In this document: piece after piece, positions 24,929-36,608 of the stretch | How positions within the stretch are numbered: position 1 is the stretch's first letter | How the letters are laid out: every line of letters begins with the position of its first letter | Source of the DNA: Climacium dendroides | Taxonomy: Eukaryota > Streptophyta > Bryopsida > Hypnales > Climaciaceae | Direction: 5' to 3' | Assembly: GCA_950106755.1 (NCBI GenBank) | Contig: CATNNA010000008.1 | Coordinates: 1,240,001 to 1,304,000, forward strand | Length of the DNA: 64,000 nucleotides | Translations under genes and position numbers: made by a program | The notes under the pieces: model-generated | The model's input: only the letters and a program-made list of their open reading frames with translations | The model's database searches: none | Told to the model about the DNA's origin: nothing

Positions 24929-26753
24929 TTGCAACAGTTGGGTTTGTCAAGTTTTCTTGCTTTCATTTTCCTACATGCAATGTCTATGAGGTTTGAAATG
25001 ATGGAGGCCCTCAAAGTGCAAGGTAAGCCGAATTCAATCTTGTTGAATTTGTCACGCATTGCCTTCACATTTTCTCCTCCAATTACCATGTTGCAACAAC
25101 AAAGGGATGGCTTGGAGCATTGGCACCTTCTACATTGCCTCGCTTTCATATTTGTACGAGCAATGTGCATGAGATTTGAAGTTTGGGCAACAAAATACAA
25201 GGCAATGTGACTATCTCTATTTGAAATTCTCGCGCATTCCCTTTGAATTAAGACCATACAATAAGTTGTTACAAATAGTTTGAAAGTGATATCTTGCAAC
25301 AGTTGGGTTTGTCAAGTTTTCTTGCTTTCATTTTCCTACGTGCAATGTCTATGAGGTTTGAAATGATGGAGGCCCTGAAAGTGCAAGGCAAGCCGAATTC
25401 AATCTTGTTGAATTTGTCACGCATTGCCTTCACATTTTCTCCTCCAATTACCATGTTGCAACAACAAAGGGATGGCTTGGAGCATTGGCACCTTCTACAT
25501 TGCCTCGCTTTCATATTTGTACGAGCAATGTGCATGAGATTTGAAGTTTGGGCAACAAAATACAAGGCAATGTGACTATCTCTATTTGAAATTCTCGCGC
25601 ATTCCCTTTGAATTAAGACCATACAATAAGTTGTTACAAATAGTTTGAAAGTGATATCTTGCAACAGTTGGGTTTGTCAAGTTTTCTTGCTTTCATTTTC
25701 CTACGTGCAATGTCTATGAGGTTTGAAATGATGGAGGCCCTCAAAGTGCAAGGTAAGCCGAATTCAATCTTGTTGAATTTGTCACGCATTGCCTTCACAT
25801 TTTCTCCTCCAATTACCATGTTGCAACAACAAAGGGATGGCTTGGAGCATTGGCAACTTCTACATTGCTTGGCTTTCATATTTGTACGAGCAATGTGCAT
25901 GAGATTTGAAGTTTGGGCAACAAAATACAAGGCAATGTGACTATCTCTATTTGAAATTCTCGCGCATTCCCTTTGAATTAAGACCATACAATAAGTTGTT
26001 ACAAATAGTTTGAAAGTGATATCTTGCAACAGTTGGGTTTGTCAAGTTTTCTTGCTTTCATTTTCCTACATGCAATGTCTATGAGGTTTGAAATGATGGA
26101 GGCCCTCAAAGTGCAAGGTAAGCCGAATTCAATCTTGTTGAATTTGTCACGCATTGCCTTCACATTTTCTCCTCGAATTACCATGTTGCAACAACAAAGG
26201 GATGGCTTGGAGCATTGGCAACTTCTACATTGCTTGGCTTTCATATTTGTACGAGCAATGTGCATGAGATTTGAAGTTTGGGCAACAAAATACAAGGCAA
26301 TGTGACTATCTCTATTTGAAATTCTCGCGCATTCCCTTTGAATTAAGACCATACAATAAGTTGTTACAAATAGTTTGAAAGTGATATCTTGCAACAGTTG
26401 GGTTTGTCAAGTTTTCTTGCTTTCATTTTCCTACGTGCAATGTCTATGAGGTTTGAAATGATGGAGGCCCTCAAAGTGCAAGGCAAGCCGAATTCAATCT
26501 TGTTGAATTTGTCACGCATTGCCTTCACATTTTCTCCTCGAATTACCATGTTGCAACAACAAAGGGATGGCTTGGAGCATTGGCAACTTCTACATTGCTT
26601 GGCTTTCATATTTGTACGAGCAATGTGCATGAGATTTGAAGTTTGGGCAACAAAATACAAGGCAATGTGACTATCTCTATTTGAAATTCTCGCGCATTCC
26701 CTTTGAATTAAGACCATACAATAAGTTGTTACAAATAGTTTGAAAGTGATATC
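24929..26753. repeat. 5-monomer repeat family E, copy 2 (1825 bp)
   Basis: Repeats 23104-24928; the fifth monomer (26389) differs at about seven positions (AAGGC, CTCGA, CTTGG, GTGAC, CTTTG) and is a different type. The homology therefore ends near the start of that monomer, marking an exchange breakpoint. Confidence 0.86.
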
Positions 26754-29700
26754 TTGCAACAGTTGGGTTTGTCAAGTTTTCTTGATTTCATTTTCCTACG
26801 TGCAATGTCTATGAGGTTTGAAATGATGGAGGCCCTCAAAGTGCAAGGTAAGCCGAATTCAATCTTGTTGAATTTGTCACGCATTGCCTTCACATTTTCT
26901 CCTCGAATTACCATGTTGCAACAACAAAGGGATGGCTTGGAGCATTGGCACCTTCTACATTGCCTCGCTTTCATATTTGTACGAGCAATGTGCATGAGAT
27001 TTGAAGTTTGGGCAACAAAATACAAGGCAATGTGCCTATCTCTATTTGAAATTCTCGCGCATTCCCTTCGAATTTAGACCATACAATAAGTTGTTACAAA
27101 TAGTTTGAAAGTGATATCTTGCAACAGTTGGGTTTGTCAAGTTTTCTTGCTTTCATTTTCCTACATGCAATGTCTATGAGGTTTGAAATGATGGAGGCCC
27201 TCAAAGTGCAAGGTAAGCCGAATTCAATCTTGTTGAATTTGTCACGCATTGCCTTCACATTTTCTCCTCCAATTACCATGTTGCAACAACAAAGGGATGG
27301 CTTGGAGCATTGGCACCTTCTACATTGCCTCGCTTTCATATTTGTACGAGCAAAGTGCATGAGATTTGAAGTTTGGGCAACAAAATACAAGGCAATGTGA
27401 CTATCTCTATTTGAAATTCTCGCGCATTCCCTTTGAATTAAGACCATACAATAAGTTGTTACAAATAGTTTGAAAGTGATATCTTGCAACAGTTGGGTTT
27501 GTCAAGTTTTCTTGCTTTCATTTTCCTACGTGCAATGTCTATGAGGTTTGAAATGATGGAGGCCCTCAAAGTGCAAGGCAAGCCGAATTCAATCTTGTTG
27601 AATTTGTCACGCATTGCCTTCACATTTTCTCCTCGAATTACCATGTTGCAACAACAAAGGGATGGCTTGGAGCATTGGCAACTTCTACATTGCTTGGCTT
27701 TCATATTTGTACGAGCAATGTGCATGAGATTTGAAGTTTGGGCAACAAAATACAAGGCAATGTGACTATCTCTATTTGAAATTCTCGCGCATTCCCTTTG
27801 AATTAAGACCATACAATAAGTTGTTACAAATAGTTTGAAAGTGATATCTTGCAACAGTTGGGTTTGTCAAGTTTTCTTGATTTCATTTTCCTACGTGCAA
27901 TGTCTATGAGGTTTGAAATGATGGAGGCCCTCAAAGTGCAAGGTAAGCCGAATTCAATCTTGTTGAATTTGTCACGCATTGCCTTCACATTTTCTCCTCC
28001 AATTACCATGTTGCAACAACAAAGGGATGGCTTGGAGCATTGGCACCTTCTACATTGCCTCGCTTTCATATTTGTACGAGCAATGTGCATGAGATTTGAA
28101 GTTTGGGCAACAAAATACAAGGCAATGTGACTATCTCTATTTGAAATTCTCGCGCATTCCCTTTGAATTAAGACCATACAATAAGTTGTTACAAATAGTT
28201 TGAAAGTGATATCTTGCAACAGTTGGGTTTGTCAAGTTTTCTTGCTTTCATTTTCCTACGTGCAATGTCTATGAGGTTTGAAATGATGGAGGCCCTCAAA
28301 GTGCAAGGTAAGCCGAATTCAATCTTGTTGAATTTGTCACGCATTGCCTTCACATTTTCTCCTCCAATTACCATGTTGCAACAACAAAGGGATGGCTTGG
28401 AGCATTGGCAACTTCTACATTGCTTGGCTTTCATATTTGTACGAGCAATGTGCATGAGATTTGAAGTTTGGGCAACAAAATACAAGGCAATGTGACTATC
28501 TCTATTTGAAATTCTCGCGCATTCCCTTCGAATTAAGACCATACAATAAGTTGTTACAAATAGTTTGAAAGTGATATCTTGCAACAATTGGGTTTGTCAA
28601 GTTTTCTTGCTTTCATTTTCCTACGTGCAATGTCTATGAGGTTTGAAATGATGGAGGCCCTCAAAGTGCAAGGCAAGCCGAATTCAATCTTGTTGAATTT
28701 GTCACGCATTGCCTTCACATTTTCTCCTCGAATTACCATGTTGCAACAACAAAGGGATGGCTTGGAGCATTGGCAACTTCTACATTGCTTGGCTTTCATA
28801 TTTGTACGAGCAATGTGCATGAGATTTGAAGTTTGGGCAACAAAATACAAGGCAATGTGACTATCTCTATTTGAAATTCTCGCGCATTCCCTTCGAATTT
28901 AGACCATACAATAAGTTGTTACAAATAGTTTGAAAGTGATATCTTGCAACAGTTGGGTTTGTCAAGTTTTCTTGCTTTCATTTTCCTACATGCAATGTCT
29001 ATGAGGTTTGAAATGATGGAGGCCCTCAAAGTGCAAGGTAAGCCGAATTCAATCTTGTTGAATTTGTCACGCATTGCCTTCACATTTTCTCCTCCAATTA
29101 CCATGTTGCAACAACAAAGGGATGGCTTGGAGCATTGGCACCTTCTACATTGCCTCGCTTTCATATTTGTACGAGCAATGTGCATGAGATTTGAAGTTTG
29201 GGCAACAAAATACAAGGCAATGTGACTATCTCTATTTGAAATTCTCGCGCATTCCCTTTGAATTAAGACCATACAATAAGTTGTTACAAATAGTTTGAAA
29301 GTGATATCTTGCAACAGTTGGGTTTGTCAAGTTTTCTTGCTTTCATTTTCCTACGTGCAATGTCTATGAGGTTTGAAATGATGGAGGCCCTGAAAGTGCA
29401 AGGCAAGCCGAATTCAATCTTGTTGAATTTGTCACGCATTGCCTTCACATTTTCTCCTCCAATTACCATGTTGCAACAACAAAGGGATGGCTTGGAGCAT
29501 TGGCACCTTCTACATTGCCTCGCTTTCATATTTGTACGAGCAATGTGCATGAGATTTGAAGTTTGGGCAACAAAATACAAGGCAATGTGACTATCTCTAT
29601 TTGAAATTCTCGCGCATTCCCTTTGAATTAAGACCATACAATAAGTTGTTACAAATAGTTTGAAAGTGATATCTTGCAACAGTTGGGTTTGTCAAGTTTT

Positions 29701-30768
29701 CTTGATTTCATTTTCCTACGTGCAATGTCTATGAGGTTTGAAATGATGGAGGCCCTCAAAGTGCAAGGTAAGCCGAATTCAATCTTGTTGAATTTGTCAC
29801 GCATTGCCTTCACATTTTCTCCTCCAATTACCATGTTGCAACAACAAAGGGATGGCTTGGAGCATTGGCAACTTCTACATTGCTTGGCTTTCATATTTGT
29901 ACGAGCAATGTGCATGAGATTTGAAGTTTGGGCAACAAAATACAAGGCAATGTGACTATCTCTATTTGAAATTCTCGCGCATTCCCTTTGAATTAAGACC
30001 ATACAATAAGTTGTTACAAATAGTTTGAAAGTGATATCTTGCAACAATTGGGTTTGTCAAGTTTTCTTGCTTTCATTTTCCTACGTGCAATGTCTATGAG
30101 GTTTGAAATGATGGAGGCCCTCAAAGTGCAAGGCAAGCCGAATTCAATCTTGTTGAATTTGTCACGCATTGCCTTCACATTTTCTCCTCGAATTACCATG
30201 TTGCAACAACAAAGGGATGGCTTGGAGCATTGGCAACTTCTACATTGCTTGGCTTTCATATTTGTACGAGCAATGTGCATGAGATTTGAAGTTTGGGCAA
30301 CAAAATACAAGGCAATGTGACTATCTCTATTTGAAATTCTCGCGCATTCCCTTCGAATTTAGACCATACAATAAGTTGTTACAAATAGTTTGAAAGTGAT
30401 ATCTTGCAACAGTTGGGTTTGTCAAGTTTTCTTGCTTTCATTTTCCTACATGCAATGTCTATGAGGTTTGAAATGATGGAGGCCCTCAAAGTGCAAGGTA
30501 AGCCGAATTCAATCTTGTTGAATTTGTCACGCATTGCCTTCACATTTTCTCCTCGAATTACCATGTTGCAACAAGAAAGGGATGGCTTGGAGCATTGGCA
30601 ACTTCTACATTGCTTGGCTTTCATATTTGTACGAGCAATGTGCATGAGATTTGAAGTTTGGGCAACAAAATACAAGGCAATGTGACTATGTCTATTTGAA
30701 ATTCTCGCGCATTCCCTTTGAATTAAGACCATACAATAAGTTGTTACAAATAGTTTGAAAGTGATATC
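26754..30768. repeat. Mosaic of eleven monomers with 3- and 4-monomer steps (units 73-83)
   Basis: Units at 26754, 27849 and 29674 carry the TCTTGATTTC mark of HOR family D. Units at 28579 and 30039 share the rare CAACAATTGG, four monomers apart (1460 bp). The pair at 28944-29673 repeats the ACATG then CCCTG pair seen at 24929. The last CCCTG unit of the window is at 29309 and the last GTGCC unit at 26754. The unit at 27119 has a unique CAAAGTGC (about 27354) and that at 30404 a unique CAAGAAAGG. Confidence 0.78.
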
Positions 30769-33323
30769 TTGCAACAGTTGGGTTTGTCAAGTTTTCTTGC
30801 TTTCATTTTCCTACGTGCAATGTCTATGAGGTTTGAAATGATGGAGGCCCTCAAAGTGCAAGGCAAGCCGAATTCAATCTTGTTGAATTTGTCACGCATT
30901 GCCTTCACATTTTCTCCTCGAATTACCATGTTGCAACAACAAAGGGATGGCTTGGAGCATTGGCACCTTCTACATTGCTTGGCTTTCATATTTGTACGAG
31001 CAATGTGCATGAGATTTGAAGTTTGGGCAACAAAATACAAGGCAATGTGACTATCTCTATTTGAAATTCTCGCGCATTCCCTTCGAATTTAGACCATACA
31101 ATAAGTTGTTACAAATAGTTTGAAAGTGATATCTTGCAACAGTTGGGTTTGTCAAGTTTTCTTGCTTTCATTTTCCTACATGCAATGTCTATGAGGTTTG
31201 AAATGATGGAGGCCCTCAAAGTGCAAGGTAAGCCGAATTCAATCTTGTTGAATTTGTCACGCATTGCCTTCACATTTTCTCCTCCAATTACCATGTTGCA
31301 ACAACAAAGGGATGGCTTGGAGCATTGGCACCTTCTACATTGCCTCGCTTTCATATTTGTACGAGCAATGTGCATGAGATTTGAAGTTTGGGCAACAAAA
31401 TACAAGGCAATGTGACTATCTCTATTTGAAATTCTCGCGCATTCCCTTCGAATTTAGACCATACAATAAGTTGTTACAAATAGTTTGAAAGTGATATCTT
31501 GCAACAGTTGGGTTTGTCAAGTTTTCTTGCTTTCATTTTCCTACATGCAATGTCTATGAGGTTTGAAATGATGGAGGCCCTCAAAGTGCAAGGTAAGCCG
31601 AATTCAATCTTGTTGAATTTGTCACGCATTGCCTTCACATTTTCTCCTCGAATTACCATGTTGCAACAACAAAGGGATGGCTTGGAGCATTGGCAACTTC
31701 TACATTGCTTGGCTTTCATATTTGTACGAGCAATGTGCATGAGATTTGAAGTTTGGGCAACAAAATACAAGGCAATGTGACTATCTCTATTTGAAATTCT
31801 CGCGCATTTCCTTCCAATTTAGACCATACAATAAGTTGTTACAAATAGTTTGAAAGTGATATCTTGCAACAGTTGGGTTTGTCAAGTTTTCTTGCTTTCA
31901 TTTTCCTACGTGCAATGTCTATGAGGTTTGAAATGATGGAGGCCCTCAAAGTGCAAGGCAAGCCGAATTCAATCTTGTTGAATTTGTCACGCATTGCCTT
32001 CACATTTTCTCCTCCAATTACCATGTTGCAACAACAAAGGGATGGCTTGGAGCATTGGCACCTTCTACATTGCCTCGCTTTCATATTTGTACGAGCAATG
32101 TGCATGAGATTTGAAGTTTGGGCAACAAAATACAAGGCAATGTGACTATCTCTATTTGAAATTCTCGCGCATTTCCTTCCAATTTAGACCATACAATAAG
32201 TTGTTACAAATAGTTTGAAAGTGATATCTTGCAACAGTTGGGTTTGTCAAGTTTTCTTGCTTTCATTTTCCTACGTGCAATGTCTATGAGGTTTGAAATG
32301 ATGGAGGCCCTCAAAGTGCAAGGCAAGCCGAATTCAATCTTGTTGAATTTGTCACGCATTGCCTTCACATTTTCTCCTCCAATTACCATGTTGCAACAAC
32401 AAAGGGATGGCTTGGAGCATTGGCACCTTCTACATTGCCTCGCTTTCATATTTGTACGAGCAATGTGCATGAGATTTGAAGTTTGGGCAACAAAATACAA
32501 GGCAATGTGACTATCTCTATTTGAAATTCTCGCGCATTTCCTTCCAATTTAGACCATACAATAAGTTGTTACAAATAGTTTGAAAGTGATATCTTGCAAC
32601 AGTTGGGTTTGTCAAGTTTTCTTGCTTTCATTTTCCTACGTGCAATGTCTATGAGGTTTGAAATGATGGAGGCCCTCAAAGTGCAAGGCAAGCCGAATTC
32701 AATCTTGTTGAATTTGTCACGCATTGCCTTCACATTTTCTCCTCCAATTACCATGTTGCAACAACAAAGGGATGGCTTGGAGCATTGGCAACTTCTACAT
32801 TGCCTCGCTTTCATATTTGTACGAGCAATGTGCATGAGATTTGAAGTTTGGGCAACAAAATACAAGGCAATGTGACTATCTCTATTTGAAATTCTCGCGC
32901 ATTCCCTTCGAATTAAGACCATACAATAAGTTGTTACAAATAGTTTGAAAGTGATATCTTGCAACAGTTGGGTTTGTCAAGTTTTCTTGCTTTCATTTTC
33001 CTACGTGCAATGTCTATGAGGTTTGAAATGATGGAGGCCCTCAAAGTGCAAGGCAAGCCGAATTCAATCTTGTTGAATTTGTCACGCATTGCCTTCACAT
33101 TTTCTCCTTGAATTACCATGTTGCAACAACAAAGGGATGGCTTGGAGCATTGGCAACTTCTACATTGCTTGGCTTTCATATTTGTACGAGCAATGTGCAT
33201 GAGATTTGAAGTTTGGGCAACAAAATACAAGGCAATGTGACTATCTCTATTTGAAATTCTCGCGCATTCCCTTTGAATTAAGACCATACAATAAGTTGTT
33301 ACAAATAGTTTGAAAGTGATATC
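30769..33323. repeat. Mosaic with consecutive ATTTCCTTCC monomers (units 84-90)
   Basis: Three successive monomers (31499, 31864, 32229) end in ATTTCCTTCC/ATTTAG, at about 31806, 32171 and 32536, showing single-monomer amplification. The units at 31864 and 32229 look identical. The unit at 32959 has CTCCTTGA (T at 33109) in place of CTCCTCGA, a CpG C-to-T change that puts a stop in the plus-strand frame. Confidence 0.8.
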
Positions 33324-34053
33324 TTGCAACAGTTGGGTTTGTCAAGTTTTCTTGCTTTCATTTTCCTACGTGCAATGTCTATGAGGTTTGAAATGATGGA
33401 GGCCCTCAAAGTGCAAGGTAAGCCGAATTCAATCTTGTCGAATTTGTCACGCATTGCCTTCACATTTTCTCCTCCAATTACCATGTTGCAACAACAAAGG
33501 GATGGCTTGGAGCATTGGCACCTTCTACATTGCCTCGCTTTCATATTTGTACGAGCAATGTGCATGAGATTTGAAGTTTGGGCAACAAAATACAAGGCAA
33601 TGTGACTATCTCTATTTGAAATTCTCGCGCATTCCCTTTGAATTAAGACCATACAATAAGTTGTTACAAATAGTTTGAAAGTGATATCTTGCAACAGTTG
33701 GGTTTGTCAAGTTTTCTTGCTTTCATTTTCCTACGTGCAATGTCTATGAGGTTTGAAATGATGGAGGCCCTCAAAGTGCAAGGTAAGCCGAATTCAATCT
33801 TGTTGAATTTGTCACGCATTGCCTTCACATTTTCTCCTCGAATTACCATGTTGCAACAACAAAGGGATGGCTTGGAGCATTGGCAACTTCTACATTGCTT
33901 GGCTTTCATATTTGTACGAGCAATGTGCATGAGATTTGAAGTTTGGGCAACAAAATACAAGGCAATGTGACTATCTCTATTTGAAATTCTCGCGCATTCC
34001 CTTCGAATTTAGACCATACAATAAGTTGTTACAAATAGTTTGAAAGTGATATC
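33324..34053. repeat. 2-monomer block duplicated at a 7-monomer shift, left copy
   Basis: The unit at 33324 has the rare CTTGTCGAA (T-to-C, making a new CpG) with CTCCA/GCACC, followed by an AAGGT/CTCGA/GCAAC unit. The same pair recurs at 35879-36608, exactly 2555 bp or seven monomers to the right. A third CTTGTCGAA unit lies at 44639 in a different context. Confidence 0.82.
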
Positions 34054-34783
34054 TTGCAACAGTTGGGTTTGTCAAGTTTTCTTGCTTTCATTTTCCTACA
34101 TGCAATGTCTATGAGGTTTGAAATGATGGAGGCCCTCAAAGTGCAAGGTAAGCCGAATTCAATCTTGTTGAATTTGTCACGCATTGCCTTCACATTTTCT
34201 CCTCCAATTACCATGTTGCAACAACAAAGGGATGGCTTGGAGCATTGGCACCTTCTACATTGCCTCGCTTTCATATTTGTACGAGCAATGTGCATGAGAT
34301 TTGAAGTTTGGGCAACAAAATACAAGGCAATGTGACTATCTCTATTTGAAATTCTCGCGCATTCCCTTCGAATTAAGACCATACAATAAGTTGTTACAAA
34401 TAGTTTGAAAGTGATATCTTGCAACAGTTGGGTTTGTCAAGTTTTCTTGCTTTCATTTTCCTACGTGCAATGTCTATGAGGTTTGAAATGATGGAGGCCC
34501 TCAAAGTGCAAGGCAAGCCGAATTCAATCTTGTTGAATTTGTCACGCATTGCCTTCACATTTTCTCCTCCAATTACCATGTTGCAACAACAAAGGGATGG
34601 CTTGGAGCATTGGCAACTTCTACATTGCTTGGCTTTCATATTTGTACGAGCAATGTGCATGAGATTTGAAGTTTGGGCAACAAAATACAAGGCAATGTGA
34701 CTATCTCTATTTGAAATTCTCGCGCATTCCCTTTGAATTAAGACCATACAATAAGTTGTTACAAATAGTTTGAAAGTGATATC

Positions 34784-35513
34784 TTGCAACAGTTGGGTTT
34801 GTCAAGTTTTCTTGCTTTCATTTTCCTACGTGCAATGTCTATGAGGTTTGAAATGATGGAGGCCCTCAAAGTGCAAGGTAAGCCGAATTCAATCTTGTTG
34901 AATTTGTCACGCATTGCCTTCACATTTTCTCCTCGAATTACCATGTTGCAACAACAAAGGGATGGCTTGGAGCATTGGCACCTTCTACATTGCCTCGCTT
35001 TCATATTTGTACGAGCAATGTGCATGAGATTTGAAGTTTGGGCAACAAAATACAAGGCAATGTGACTATCTCTATTTGAAATTCTCGCGCATTCCCTTTG
35101 AATTAAGACCATACAATAAGTTGTTACAAATAGTTTGAAAGTGATATCTTGCAACAGTTGGGTTTGTCAAGTTTTCTTGCTTTCATTTTCCTACGTGCAA
35201 TGTCTATGAGGTTTGAAATGATGGAGGCCCTCAAAGTGCAAGGCAAGCCGAATTCAATCTTGTTGAATTTGTCACGCATTGCCTTCACATTTTTTCCTCG
35301 AATGACCATGTTGCAACAACAAAGGGATGGCTTGGAGCATTGGCACCTTCTACATTGCTTGGCTTTCATATTTGTACGAGCAATGTGCATGAGATTTGAA
35401 GTTTGGGCAACAAAATACAAGGCAATGTGACTATCTCTATTTGAAATTCTCGCGCATTCCCTTCGAATTTAGACCATACAATAAGTTGTTACAAATAGTT
35501 TGAAAGTGATATC
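34784..35513. repeat. 2-monomer block duplicated at a 12-monomer shift, left copy
   Basis: The unit at 35149 has two linked rare changes, TTTTTTCCTC (T at 35294) and AATGACC (G at 35304). It follows an AAGGT/CTCGA/GCACC unit. Both recur together at 39674 and 39684, 4380 bp away. By eye the identical block spans about 34.75 to 35.70 kb. Confidence 0.85.
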
Positions 35514-35878
35514 TTGCAACAGTTGGGTTTGTCAAGTTTTCTTGCTTTCATTTTCCTACATGCAATGTCTATGAGGTTTGAAATGATGGAGGCCCTCAAA
35601 GTGCAAGGTAAGCCGAATTCAATCTTGTTGAATTTGTCACGCATTGCCTTCACATTTTCTCCTCGAATTACCATGTTGCAACAACAAAGGGATGGCTTGG
35701 AGCATTGGCAACTTCTACATTGCCTCGCTTTCATATTTGTACGAGCAATGTGCATGAGATTTGAAGTTTGGGCAACAAAATACAAGGCAATGTGACTATC
35801 TCTATTTGAAATTCTCGCGCATTCCCTTTGAATTAAGACCATACAATAAGTTGTTACAAATAGTTTGAAAGTGATATC

Positions 35879-36608
35879 TTGCAACAGTTGGGTTTGTCAA
35901 GTTTTCTTGCTTTCATTTTCCTACGTGCAATGTCTATGAGGTTTGAAATGATGGAGGCCCTCAAAGTGCAAGGTAAGCCGAATTCAATCTTGTCGAATTT
36001 GTCACGCATTGCCTTCACATTTTCTCCTCCAATTACCATGTTGCAACAACAAAGGGATGGCTTGGAGCATTGGCACCTTCTACATTGCCTCGCTTTCATA
36101 TTTGTACGAGCAATGTGCATGAGATTTGAAGTTTGGGCAACAAAATACAAGGCAATGTGACTATCTCTATTTGAAATTCTCGCGCATTCCCTTTGAATTA
36201 AGACCATACAATAAGTTGTTACAAATAGTTTGAAAGTGATATCTTGCAACAGTTGGGTTTGTCAAGTTTTCTTGCTTTCATTTTCCTACGTGCAATGTCT
36301 ATGAGGTTTGAAATGATGGAGGCCCTCAAAGTGCAAGGTAAGCCGAATTCAATCTTGTTGAATTTGTCACGCATTGCCTTCACATTTTCTCCTCGAATTA
36401 CCATGTTGCAACAACAAAGGGATGGCTTGGAGCATTGGCAACTTCTACATTGCTTGGCTTTCATATTTGTACGAGCAATGTGCATGAGATTTGAAGTTTG
36501 GGCAACAAAATACAAGGCAATGTGACTATCTCTATTTGAAATTCTCGCGCATTCCCTTTGAATTAAGACCATACAATAAGTTGTTACAAATAGTTTGAAA
36601 GTGATATC
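35879..36608. repeat. 2-monomer block duplicated at a 7-monomer shift, right copy
   Basis: Matches 33324-34053 in both monomer types, including CTTGTCGAA. The units on either side of the two copies do not match, so the shared block is short. This suggests conversion or a nested duplication rather than a regular seven-monomer HOR. Confidence 0.82.
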
